Assembly: GCA_947179155.2 (NCBI GenBank)
Contig: OX359286.1
Span: 13,643,913-13,707,912, forward strand
Direction: 5' to 3'
Source: Hedera helix
Lineage: Eukaryota > Streptophyta > Magnoliopsida > Apiales > Araliaceae
DNA length: 64,000 bases
Below the pieces are notes generated by a model, which did no database searches, was not told where the DNA came from, and saw only the letters and a list, made by a program, of their open reading frames with translations. Shown here in pieces: positions 51,938-61,968 of the stretch (its first letter is position 1; every line of letters starts with the position of its first letter). The position numbers and the translations under genes were made by a program.

Positions 51938-52435
51938 GAGATATGTCGGATTTGAATCATTTGATTTAAATCGTTTTTTATTTATGTTATAGATAGGCAT
52001 CTCTAAAGCAAGAATATAAAGACCATTAAACAATTGTGCAACACCATAACATATTTCATTTAAGTAAAATGAACAACTGTTGTTCTTTATTAAAAACGAA
52101 AAACCTTTCTTGTCCAAACAAGAAACAGAAATAATGTTTTTGCTCATAGCAGGCACAAAATAACAATCCTCTAACTCTAATACTAGCCCAGTGGGCAAAG
52201 ATAAATGATAAGTTCCTACGGCTAGTGCAGCAACTTTTGCTCCATTCCCAACTCGTAGGTCAACTTCTCCTTTCGCCAAAGTCCTACTCCTTCGGAGTTC
52301 CTGCACATTAACACAAATGTGAGAACCATATCCAATATCCAGTACCCATGATGTAGAAGTGGACAAATTGACTTCTATAACATATATACCTGAATCAAAA
52401 GTCGTACTTCCTTTCTTTTTCTTGAGTTCTTCCAA
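51938..52435 (-). pseudogene. copia protease region
   Basis: The aspartic protease cleaves the polyprotein. The active-site motif at residues 304-306 (52331-52339) reads D-I-G in the context WVLDIGYGSHIC. Retroviral-type proteases need D-S/T-G, so the second residue has changed (a C-to-T change would convert Thr to Ile). The downstream NGLYILALEMP segment leads into the integrase zinc-binding domain. It ends at the stop of codon 438. Confidence 0.8.
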
Positions 52436-52444
52436 ATATGCATG

Positions 52445-53248
52445 ACAATTCCTCTTCTAGTGTCCAGGTTTTCCACAGAAGTGACAATCACCTTCTTTAG
52501 CTACCCCACCTTTAGGTTTTAAAGCCTTTTTGTTTTTGAAATTGGGTTTGGCACTAGATTTAGATCCTATCTTCTTCTTGCCTTTCCCTTTTCCCTTAGC
52601 ATTCCCCTTTTGCACCATCATTATGGGATCGGGTCCTGCCTTTTTCATGTTGTTCTCGGCAGTTCTTAACATGCTCAACAACTCAGTAAGTGGTTTCGTA
52701 ATTTCATTCATGAGGTAATTCATGACAAATTGCGAGTAGCTGTTGTTCAAGGATTGCAAAACTAGATTAGTTTGGGCTTTTGCAGTAATCGGAAAACCCA
52801 ACCTAGCAAGGTACTCAATATACCCAATCATTTTCAGAACATGTGGACCAACTGGATCACGTTCACCCATCTTGCAGTGATACAATGTTTTACTTGTATC
52901 ATACCTTTCCTGTCGAGCATGCCCTGTGAACAATTTCTTGAGATGCTCGATCATCTCATAAGCATCCATTAACTCATGCTGTTTCTGAAGCTCAGAGTTC
53001 ATAGTTGCTAGCATGAGACAACTCACGTCCAGAGCATCATCTTGATGCTTCTTGTAAGCATTATGCTCTGCACGTGGTGCAGTGTTAGCTGGTGCTGCAG
53101 GAATGGGCCCATCAAGGACATAGAGCTTGCGCTCTTGTTTGAGGACAATCCTCAAGTTCCTATGCCAGTCTAGGAAATTAATTCCACTCAGCTTTTTCTT
53201 CTCAAGGACTGATCGTAGTGAAAGACTATTTATGTTGTTGGTTGCCAT
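52445..53248 (-). pseudogene. copia Gag region with interrupted zinc knuckle
   Basis: Gag coats and packages the element RNA. It starts MATNNINSLSLRSVLEKKKL; the ATG is the first in frame. It has a helical capsid-type region (residues about 15-180), a basic KGKGKGKKKIGSKSS tail, then a CCHC knuckle: C255, C258, H263, stop at 264, C268. The stop falls inside the knuckle, so a translated Gag would lack the last cysteine and everything after it. Confidence 0.85.
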
Positions 53249-53727
53249 TGATATCTACAATTTATAAGTGCAAAAATAATAAGTCAAATTGCAGAGTTTT
53301 GATATTATGTAATTGATAATAGTACATTCCAAATATACCTCCCACTATTTTAATCAAATTAATAGCCCTCACCATTAATTCGGAAAGCATTTGCTATTAA
53401 ATCTTTCTAGTGAGCTAAGATCCATATTTCATTACACCTTAAGTTAGCTTTGGCTAATCTCTTAAAACATAATTATTTAGGTAGACAACCATTTATCAAT
53501 TATATCATATATAACTCTTAGATAGTTTGGTGAACAACATTTGTTCTAGTCCATCTAATGGTACCTGCCAAACTCTATGCCTCTAAGTCCACAATCCTAT
53601 TGAGATAACTTAGTTAAGTCAGGCCCAATGCTTTTAACATTTTGGATATCACAATTATCCTATCGCATCTTACCAAGATAAATGGGGTACTTTGCTTTGG
53701 CAAACCTACATTCATTGATCAAGGTCT
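53249..53727 (-). mobile_element. copia leader, gag-proximal part
   Basis: 478 bp between the gag ATG and the F3 insertion. Noncoding, AT-rich. The last five bases, GGTCT (53723-53727), are the left TSD of F3. Confidence 0.7.
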
Positions 53728-54021
53728 TGATAAGTAGGTTTTATACCTACTATTTCGATGCCAACTTGCTTTAACTTTCGCTTGTTCTCATTAGTTTTTA
53801 TTACTTTTCATGCTTTTATGTCTCTTTTGTAGGGTTCATGCTCCATAGCTCTTTATTGGCCGTTTCCGTCGTTTTGTGGACAAATCGGCGTGTTTTGGAC
53901 TAGAACTTGTGCGGGGAGGAAGAATTGCAGTTTTTGGGACAAAAGTGGTTCAATGCGGGAGTGATATGCGTGATGATCGGATGCAGCAGAAAATAAAGCT
54001 CAAATCCCAAGACTGGTGCAC

Positions 54022-54110
54022 GGCGCAGCTGCGCCCCAATCCTTCACAAACACGGCGCAGTTGCGCAGTCCCTCTAAGGCTGCCTGACTGGTTCACGGCG
54101 CAGCTGCGCC
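54022..54110 (+). repeat. Palindromic GC cassettes in F3, left cluster
   Basis: GGCGCAGCTGCGCC at 54022-54035 and 54097-54110 (perfect palindromes) and GGCGCAGTTGCGCA at 54054-54067. Each is preceded by CAC and separated by phrases such as CCTTCACAAACA and GTCCCTCT. The cluster continues after A3 at 58011-58100. Confidence 0.9.
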
Positions 54111-55654
54111 GCATTTGAAATGTCCTAGAATTTCCACGTCTTTATTAATTAAATTATTAATTTAATTTCCAACGAGTTAGTTTTACGAGATTATTTAAAT
54201 CTTTTTATGTGATTAATTAATTATGTGATTAAATAATTATGTAATTAATTACTAAAATTAATTAAAGGAGGTCACTAATATGTTATTAAATTAGTGAACA
54301 AACCCTAAAGTTTTAATATCAAAATAATTGATAAGTTTCCTATTAATTAAATATTTAATTAAATTGAATATAATGAGTTAATTAAATATAATAAATTAAT
54401 TAATATAATTATTAATTAATGTAAATAATGTGAAATATTAATAATAATATTTATTAGTCCATTTAGTAATTTAATACTTATGGGTTAGAATATTTAATTA
54501 TTTATTCAATCTAATTATTTATTTAATCATGGATTGAATAATTAATGTGTAAATTATTAAATTAGCCCAACATGGGTCAATTAGTAGCCCAAGTGGAGAA
54601 TAATAAAATTTGACAATTTAGTAGCCCAAACAATTTAATAGAAGCCCAATTGGTATTTTAAATTAAAGCCCAATGATTGGCTCACTTGGAAAATACTTAA
54701 ATTAACTAATAATTATTAAAGTAAGCAAAATGACTATCATTTTGGGACAAAAATGATAGCCATCAGCCGACCACATGGAGGAGAGAGAGAAGAAAAATTG
54801 ATTTTTGTTTATTTTAGTTTATTTTTCATTTATTTAATTAATGGTTGCTTGTTTTATTTTTTCAAGTACATGGATCATTCCTCTTTTCACCAACTAAGTC
54901 ATTTAACCCATTCCTTGTGTAAGTTGTCATCTAGGAGCATGGGCTAAATTATTAGATATATTATGTGTATCTAATAATTTTGTAAGTATACTTGAAATTG
55001 GTAGAGCTTATTTCATTATTTTCTTCAAGTCCAAAAGAGGGAGCTAGAGAGCATTTGAGAGTATGAGAAAATATTGAGAGCAAGATACTAAGAGAGGAGA
55101 AGGAGTTCTTGGTTCATGTCATCTTCTTTCACCACCTATTTTGGAAGAAAAAGGAGGATAACCATTAAATCAAGGTAATGATTATTCTAAATCTAATTTT
55201 GTTTTAAATTAAATAAACTAACATGTGTATATAAATATGTTAATATAGTTAATAATGTGTGGTAGTAATATTTATGTCATGCTTGAGTTTAATATGTTGG
55301 TTTATATTTTGGTATCATTTGTATGCTAAAATATGTGTTTAATAGTGTATAATCAAGTCTTGAAATATATGACCAAAAATATTTTTATAAAAACTTAGGT
55401 TTGATGTTCTAATATTATAGAACATTAAATTATGAGAAAAACAAAGTTTGAATCACTCAAAATGGAGTTATATACAAAAAGTTATGATTTATGATAGTTT
55501 ATGTGATGTAAAAATTTTTATAAAAAAAGAATGATATTAAATCATGAAAAATTTAATTTTCATGTTATAAATTGATATTAAGTGATTGGTAATTTTTTTG
55601 GATTTTTATTAGGGATTTAAAGCTTACTTGATGGTATATTTTTATTTAAAATGG

Positions 55655-55885
55655 GTATTGCCGGACACTGTTCACATTCTGCAAAAGAAAAAAAAATTAA
55701 AGGTTCCGCGCAATGCGCGGACCACTGTTCATAGAAACGCGAATACAAAACAACGTCGTTTCGTATAAAGAAAAAAATCAATCCGCGCGTACGTGCGGAA
55801 GCAATCAGCAATGTCCCAAAACGGCACCGTTTTGGGTCTGCTTACGTATAACGCGCGCAATGCGCGAGCAACTGTTTCCGCGAAA
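55655..55885 (+). repeat. GC-rich palindrome cluster in A3
   Basis: Four imperfect palindromes in 200 bp: CCGCGCAATGCGCGG, CCGCGCGTACGTGCGG, AAAACGGCACCGTTTT and CGCGCGCAATGCGCG. The phrases ACACTGTTCAC and CCACTGTTCATAG flank the first. Local base composition is very different from the rest of the LTR. Confidence 0.85.
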
Positions 55886-57640
55886 TTACCAAACTGCCCC
55901 TCCGTGTTTTTTTCGACGAAATTACTATTTTGCCCTCGTTTCAGTTTTCAACTTATTTACAGAAATGCCATTCGGGTTTAATTTAATTAATTTAAATATT
56001 TAAAAAATAATTTAAAATTATAACAAAAATAATAATAATTCAAAAATGATATTGGGGAGGATATTCTTAATTAAGTTTAATATTTAAATATTTTAAATAT
56101 TAATCTAGTTAGCTAAATCATGGTTAAGTTAAATAAATTTTTTAGTTATTTATTATTTAAAATGTTAATAATAAATAAAGGAGATAAATTAACAATTATT
56201 ATTTAATTCACATTAAATAATAATTAAAGAAGATATAAAAATTTATAAATTAACTATTTATTATGTAAATATTATTAAATAATAAATAAGGATAATTAAG
56301 TAATTAATTATTATTTAATTAACATTAAATAATGATTAAGGGAAATTAAGTTATTTAATTTAAATAATAAATAAGGATAAATAAAATAAATTTTATTTGA
56401 TCTTAAACAATAATTAAAATTAATTAAATAATTAATTATTATTTAATTGACATTAAATAATAATTAAAGAGGATTAAAATGAGTAAACTATTATTAAATT
56501 TCCTTAAATTAAATAATAGGTAAGGTTAATTACTTAGTTAACTATTAGTTGATTAACATTAAATTAAAGAAGGTTAAAATTAAGTTAATAATTATTTATT
56601 AATTAATTATAATTAAATAATAAGTAAGTACAATTAGTTATTATTTATTTTAAATAATAACTAGAGTTAATTAATTAATTTATATTTAATCAATATTAAA
56701 TAGTGATTAAATAGAGATTGAGTTAATAAAATAAATTGAATTTAATTATACTTTAATTAAACAATGGTAATAAGTTGTTTAAAGGTTCAATAAGTGTCCA
56801 ACGCTTAAGAAAAATATTTTCTAACTTATTAAATTATTAACCTAATTTGATTGAGGGTCTATAAGGTTAATAATATTATTTCGACTAACGTAAATTATGT
56901 GTTAGTACTTATATGATAAATAAGTACCTTAGTGAGCGTATAGTTGTGCAAATACGACTAATTATTAGACTAACTTTATTAATGTTAGGTCTTTTCAAAG
57001 CCAGTTAGTTAAAGCTAGACATATATTGTAGCTGAGCAGATAGGCAAGTTCCTTATCTCTAAACTCATTTCATTGAGCAAATTATTTATTTAAGCTTGAA
57101 CTGTTATTCCAAGCATGCTTTGAGTGGTTTAATTACTTTACAATTATTCCACATCGATATTATTGTTATTCGCACTTGTTGCACTTGAGATTGTACAGTC
57201 ATTGGCTTGTACTTAATTATTGTTCTATTGTTTAAAGAACTGTTCAAAGTAGGTCTAAACCATTGTTCAGCTAGACATTTATGTTAAAGATTTTAAAAAC
57301 TATCCAAATCATTGAAGATGCGGATTCTTAGACTATTATGAACACCCATTTATTATAGGGGAGTACCCTGTATCTAATATTAGGTACAAAAATACGGAAA
57401 TTAAATGTTATGCATACACATATTGTACTGAGGCTGATCCCCTTGAGTACATATTTCTGGTAGTAACCATTGGGTCAACATGCTATTGACTCCAGTGGAT
57501 ATTTATAGTTCATAATCTATTTGACTATCCTAATTTTAAAAGCAAATTATTATTCCTGCTTATGTTATTCACCTTATTGAATTGTTCAGCTATTCCCTTT
57601 CATTCATGATATATTGTTCCTTGTTGTTATTTAAACTTGT

Positions 57641-57659
57641 TGAGCAAACTAGTTGCTCA
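57641..57659 (+). promoter_or_regulatory. Conserved hairpin module, copy A3
   Basis: TGAGC, loop AAACTAGTT, GCTCA, then CTCTTGC and CTTATTGCAG. It lies 333 bp from the LTR end. Confidence 0.5.
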
Positions 57660-58010
57660 CTCTTGCTATATCATGAAACCTTATTGCAGTGCAACCCGAG
57701 ACTTCGGGAAAGAACAAGGGTAAAGGAAAGATGAAGTAATAGACTTCGAGATGCAGCCCTGTAGTTAATTAAATTAACTGTTATGTAATATAAACCCTAA
57801 GTACTTTATTAAGAGTATTTGTATACTTTTGTGTAAGGTTATCGTATCTTGGGACTAGTAACACCTTTTGAATGAACAACATATATTTATTATTCCGCAT
57901 TTAGTTATTGTATGTTGTTTAGAGGTGAATGTTTGTATTAGATCGTGATGACCGGATCCGGGTATTTGGAACCCGAATTTGGGGGCGTCACAGCATTCCT
58001 TCACATTTGT

Positions 58011-58100
58011 TGCGCAGCTGCGCAGTCCCTCTGCTATGTATTTTACTGCCGTGAGGCGCAACTGCGCCCCATCTCAGTACAAACACGGCGCAGCTGCGCC
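58011..58100 (+). repeat. Palindromic GC cassettes in F3, right cluster
   Basis: TGCGCAGCTGCGCA (58011-58024), GGCGCAACTGCGCC (58055-58068) and GGCGCAGCTGCGCC (58087-58100), continuing the left cluster at 54022-54110. Confidence 0.9.
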
Positions 58101-59867
58101 GGTCCTTCGCACCAAAATCCTGGTATGACTTTTTGAACGGGCCAATTAAATTGCTTCATGCTACAGTGATCGTGAGGGAGCAGCTTGAGGCTATATATAT
58201 CAGTAGTATCAGTCAAAGAAAGGGAGAGAAGATAACATAGAGAATAGCTAGGTCAAAAGGAAGAAGAGAGAGCTCATTGTTCATTTCCATTCTTTGTTTT
58301 CTTTGTTCTCTCTTGTTCCTTGTGATTTAGCTAGAGTAGTTTAGCTTAGGGCTGGGCATTGGAAGTTTGAAGCATTGTGTTAACATTGGAACTCCGGAGT
58401 TGAAGAAGAGAAACCGAGCTTTACATTTCTTAACCTTTGTTTTCTCTTTCTTTTCATTTGTCGCTCCAATGTATGAACATTTGTGGATGATGGTTGTTAT
58501 TTCTATTATGATCTAACTTCTCTTATGGGATTATAATGAAACCTAGGGTTTTGTTCAATTTGTTATGCTTCCTTATTTTGGCTAAATGATTATGTATGGA
58601 TTGTCTAATGTGGTTTATTTTAATTGTTTAAATGCGTGATCATCATTTACCTTGTTAACTCACACGGAACCGAGATGGGGAGTGTGAGTTTAGAACCGAC
58701 CATGTTAGCTTGTGTTCATGATTTCACATGACGTTGGATTGCATGAATAGTGCTAAGGATAGACATATACCGAAGCACCACACGTAGTCTTTTGAAAACT
58801 TGCGCTTAAACCCGTTTTTCTCTAAGTCACATAGACATATAGTGATTTAATTAACTTGGGTGTTCTTTCCCGTTCTGTTGCCCTTCGGGTCGGATCTGGG
58901 TTGGATATGGGTATGATGCAACGAGAGTTGGTCATGCTTTAGTTTCGTGTTTTCGACTAACAATCCAAGATAATCAGTTAGGTTTAACAGGAAGTAGCAC
59001 AGTTGAATGACGCCCTAGGTGAAGTTATAATCCCATACCTCCTTTGTCTGCTTAAATCGTTTATTATTTAGTTGTCTTTAATTTTCTTAGCTTAAATTTA
59101 ATTCACAACTCATTGATTTACTTGACACTGTTTAAAGAAACCAAAATAGTTATAAAACTGCTGCATGATAGTGTAATAGCTATCCATAGTCCTCGTGGGA
59201 ACGATACTTTACTTACTTTATATTACTTGTTGACCACGTGCACTTGCGTGTAAGTGTTGATTTGTTATGCGTATGGTTTGACACCCAACAGGTCTTGATG
59301 AGTGTCATTCATTGGAAGGCATCTGATTTAGACTTAATAATTTTATGAGGGATTTTATTAATTAATTTAGATCTCACCAATTTTAATCTTATTAAGCATG
59401 CACGTTATTTATCATAGCATATCGTATACAAGCATAAATAAAGTGCAAAAATTAAACGTGTCACAGTTATGGCTCAACCCTATGTCAATCCTTTCAAGCT
59501 AATGAAAAGATTGAAGGTCAGTCTAAGGTGGTAAAAGGTCTTCAAAATAGTTGTTTCGTTGGACCTTCCTCGTTCACGTGTGTCTCCTCTCCATCGTCAT
59601 CTTGTCTTCTTGATTACACTTGTACATTACATGTTATAAAGAAACCTCAAGTTACATTCGAGGGGATTTAGATGAGAAGAGAATATTACATCAGAATATA
59701 GAAACCAAAAACCAAAAACCGTATTTCAAAAAACCAAAAACCACTAATCCTATGGGTCAAAAGAGCCATAATTGTGCACCATGCATATCACAATAAGCAC
59801 ATAACACAATTTATATCATTTAAAGAATATTATAAAAAAATATTTGGGGTCACGACCATCGTGCGCT

Positions 59868-59945
59868 ACGACAGGGGGGGTCTAAGGGGGGGACTCCCCC
59901 CCTGGCGGTGGTCTCGCTGACCGGTCAGCGAGCGGGGTCGGGGGC
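59868..59945 (-). repeat. GC-rich hairpin block in the copia leader
   Basis: GGGGGGGACTCCCCCCC (59886-59902) can fold on itself. CTCGCTGACCGGTCAGCGAG (59913-59932) is a perfect 20-base palindrome. Both lie about 410-480 nt after the PBS in the element RNA. Confidence 0.85.
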
Positions 59946-60173
59946 CAATTTCAAATCGATTTTTTTTTTTTTAAAACTACAATCTGAATATGAATCTCTG
60001 AAACAATTTCGGAATCATATACAATCCACCATAGTAACAATACACCCAGAACATATCATATATGTCCAAGTTCGATTAATCATATTAAATCGAATCTTCA
60101 TGCTTCTAATCCAATTAGAACAGAAGACGTACTGTTATTCCACCTTGTAGGATACGATTAACAGAAATCATAT

Positions 60174-60330
60174 ACATGCATATATATTACAGATTTCCAG
60201 AATAACCATACATGCAGAATATCATATATTCAATTTCAGATCGGTAAACATGCATATATATTATAGATTTCCAGAATACCCAAACATGTAGAATATCATA
60301 TATTCAATTTCAGATCGCTAAACATGCATC
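60174..60330 (-). repeat. 74-bp direct repeat in the copia leader
   Basis: ACATGCAT starts at 60174, 60248 and 60322: two full copies with few differences and a short third start. Confidence 0.9.
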
Positions 60331-60340
60331 ATCAAGAACA

Positions 60341-60349
60341 CAGATACCA
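60341..60349 (-). promoter_or_regulatory. Primer-binding site of the copia element
   Basis: Minus strand TGGTATCTG one base after the 5' LTR end. It matches the initiator tRNA(Met) complement for seven bases and then diverges (CTG for CAG), so priming may use only a short match. Confidence 0.7.
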
Positions 60350-60350
60350 C

Positions 60351-61968
60351 TGTTAGGGTTTCGACACAGAGAAAGCAACGGAATTTCAAAAATTTTCCGA
60401 AACCCTAAGCCAGGATCCATGCAAAACCATATTAATTCAGAAGTTTAGATTATTTACCGATTATTCGAGATGAACAGGAGACGATGGAATTCTGAAACGG
60501 CTTCAAATCTTCAACGCAATCCAACTACTGCGTCTCTACAGTATCCACACGAACGCTCCGCGAACCGTCACACGATCTGCAACAAAAGGGATCTGCGGTA
60601 CTAGCCACCAAGATCAGAATTTCTAACCTATTTTTCTCTCTAGCCTCTTTCTGAAAGCGGCTAGGGTTTTAGTTTTTCCTTACGTGATTTTTAGACTGCT
60701 GATATATCATATATATAGTAGTTAATAGGAATTAACTAAAACCTAAAATAAATAGAAAAATAAAATCCGAATTTATATATATTATATTTTAATTAAGTCT
60801 TACTTAATTAATATACATATATACAAATTATCCTATTAATTTAAATTCGTAATTTTTTTAAATACTATCAATCATATTGACATATTTAAAATACTTACAA
60901 TTTAAATTAATTACTTTTTAATTACGTTCTAAGTGTGTGACCCTATAGGTTATTATTATGTTGGCAATAATTTTAAAATCATATTATAAAATTATAAACA
61001 GTGAGCGGCATCTAGTAATGCATCACTGCTATCCAAATAATAATAACATCGGTGATTCGATACAACTTTTTCGTGACCAATGTTTCAATGTAATTTAATC
61101 CTTTTAACCTTATATCCTAGATTAAACTCGAGGTATGGAATGTGTCATACTCTTCATAATTTAATCTGAGTTTTCTTGATCAATGAGTAGACTATATGAA
61201 ACAAATCAATATTTAAGCATGGTCATGCATTTCATAGTCCTACTCAATCAAGAGGCTTATGGATATCACCCTAATATATAGGAGGGTTAAATTCCATCTA
61301 GATCACTCATATTCCTCACACGATTCATGATGTACCCAATAATCACCTTTATTGTCCACCCTATTAAAGGTGACATTTGATGATATCAAAGTACACAAAT
61401 TCTCGTGTAATAATATAGTGACTTCAGGTCGGAGGATCATTACATCATTGTCACTATAAGAATTTCTTATGACACTTTGCATAATGCTCCATGTAGAATT
61501 CTCATGGTGGGTCAGTCCAGTACATTGTTCTCTAACATGTACCTATGCATTGACTCAAATATCTCATATATTTATGACCAATGAGATTTGGCCATCAGTC
61601 AATCCACATACTAGTCTCAATGCATCATTGTTGTCCCATTAACAATGATACTCGACTAGGGACATTTAAGAACAATGATACTAATTATAATTATATAATC
61701 TCATGTTCAAGTCACATACTTAAAGCTATATAATTCTTATCATTATTCTAAGGGCTTTTATTATGTTAACATTTATATAACGCAGTAAATGAAATCATAA
61801 TAAAATAATCCATTTATTCAATCAAATATAATATCAAAAATATTAAGCAATTACATCAAATAATGACATTTGATGATATCAAAGTACACAAATTCTCGTG
61901 TAATAATATAGTGACTTCAGGTCGGAGGATCATTACATCATTGTCACTATAAGAATTTTTTATAACAC
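60351..61968 (-). repeat. 5' LTR of the copia element (outer end deleted)
   Basis: Matches 47232-48850 of the 3' LTR, including the junction of the U3 duplication (61861). It stops at 61968 inside the second repeat unit, where B2 sequence begins. About 400 bp of U3 is missing. Confidence 0.85.

Larger units (their letters stand above)
49280..53248 (-). pseudogene. copia gag-pol polyprotein with four premature stops
   Basis: One frame of 1,322 codons, ATG at 53248, final stop at 49280-49282, and no frameshift. In-frame stops: codon 264 (52457-52459, TAG), 438 (51935-51937, TGA), 957 (50378-50380, TGA) and 1181 (49706-49708, TGA). The first three sit at positions normally holding tryptophan, so each fits a single G-to-A change. 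Domains: Gag about 15-180, zinc knuckle 255-268, protease around 304, integrase 439-about 700, RT about 827-1060, RNase H about 1165-1290. The protease active-site triad is also altered. This copy is not expected to make active enzymes. Confidence 0.9.
54116..57992 (+). mobile_element. Family A solo LTR, copy A3
   Basis: 3,877 bp with perfect TSD GCATT (54111-54115 and 57993-57997). Starts TGAAATGTCC (compare TGTAATGACC in A2), ends GGGGGCGTCACA. It carries the A-type end region (GCGGATTCTTA, hairpin module at 57641-57659) but a private GC-rich palindrome block (55655-55885) and no 39-bp array. AT-rich low-complexity DNA with many AATAATTAAAT runs lies at 56000-56760. Noncoding; ORFs at 55713-56003 arise from the GC block. 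Confidence 0.9.
53728..59290 (+). mobile_element. Solo LTR-like element F3 (split by A3)
   Basis: Perfect TSD GGTCT (53723-53727 and 59291-59295). Starts TGATAAGTAGGTTTTATACC, ends TTTGACACCCAACA; 1,681 bp without A3. Related to F1 and F2, which lie in the opposite orientation. TATA-like GGCTATATATATCAG is at 58190-58204, followed by a GA-rich leader. Six near-palindromes of the type GGCGCAGCTGCGCC cluster around the A3 insertion point. No coding sequence. Confidence 0.85.
59296..60340 (-). mobile_element. copia leader, PBS-proximal part
   Basis: Untranslated leader between the PBS and F3. It holds a GC-rich hairpin block at 59868-59945 and a 74-bp direct repeat at 60174-60330. An A/C-rich stretch with AACCAAAAACC repeats lies at 59700-59745. 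No ORF; the plus-strand ORF 59908-60150 is a shadow of the GC block. Confidence 0.7.
47232..61968 (-). mobile_element. Ty1/copia retrotransposon (5' end truncated, with nested F3)
   Basis: Order on the minus strand: 5' LTR (61968-60351), PBS, leader interrupted by F3, gag-pol in one frame (53248-49280), PPT, 3' LTR (49265-47232). Gene order gag-PR-IN-RT-RH identifies Ty1/copia. The two LTRs differ by about two dozen positions (near 2% by eye), mostly transitions, so the insertion is fairly recent. The outer part of the 5' LTR and adjoining B2 sequence are deleted, so the TSD (GGATT at 47227-47231) cannot be confirmed on the other side. Confidence 0.9.

Noticed and set aside
55713..56003. 96-aa plus-strand ORF
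   Set aside because: Produced by the GC-rich palindrome block of A3; overlapping frames on both strands are equally open and none is conserved.
53723..59299. 9-bp duplication GGTCTTGAT suggesting a Mutator-like DNA transposon
   Set aside because: The element starts TGAT itself, so only GGTCT is duplicated; with TG...CA ends and relatives F1 and F2, a 5-bp-TSD LTR-type insertion fits better.
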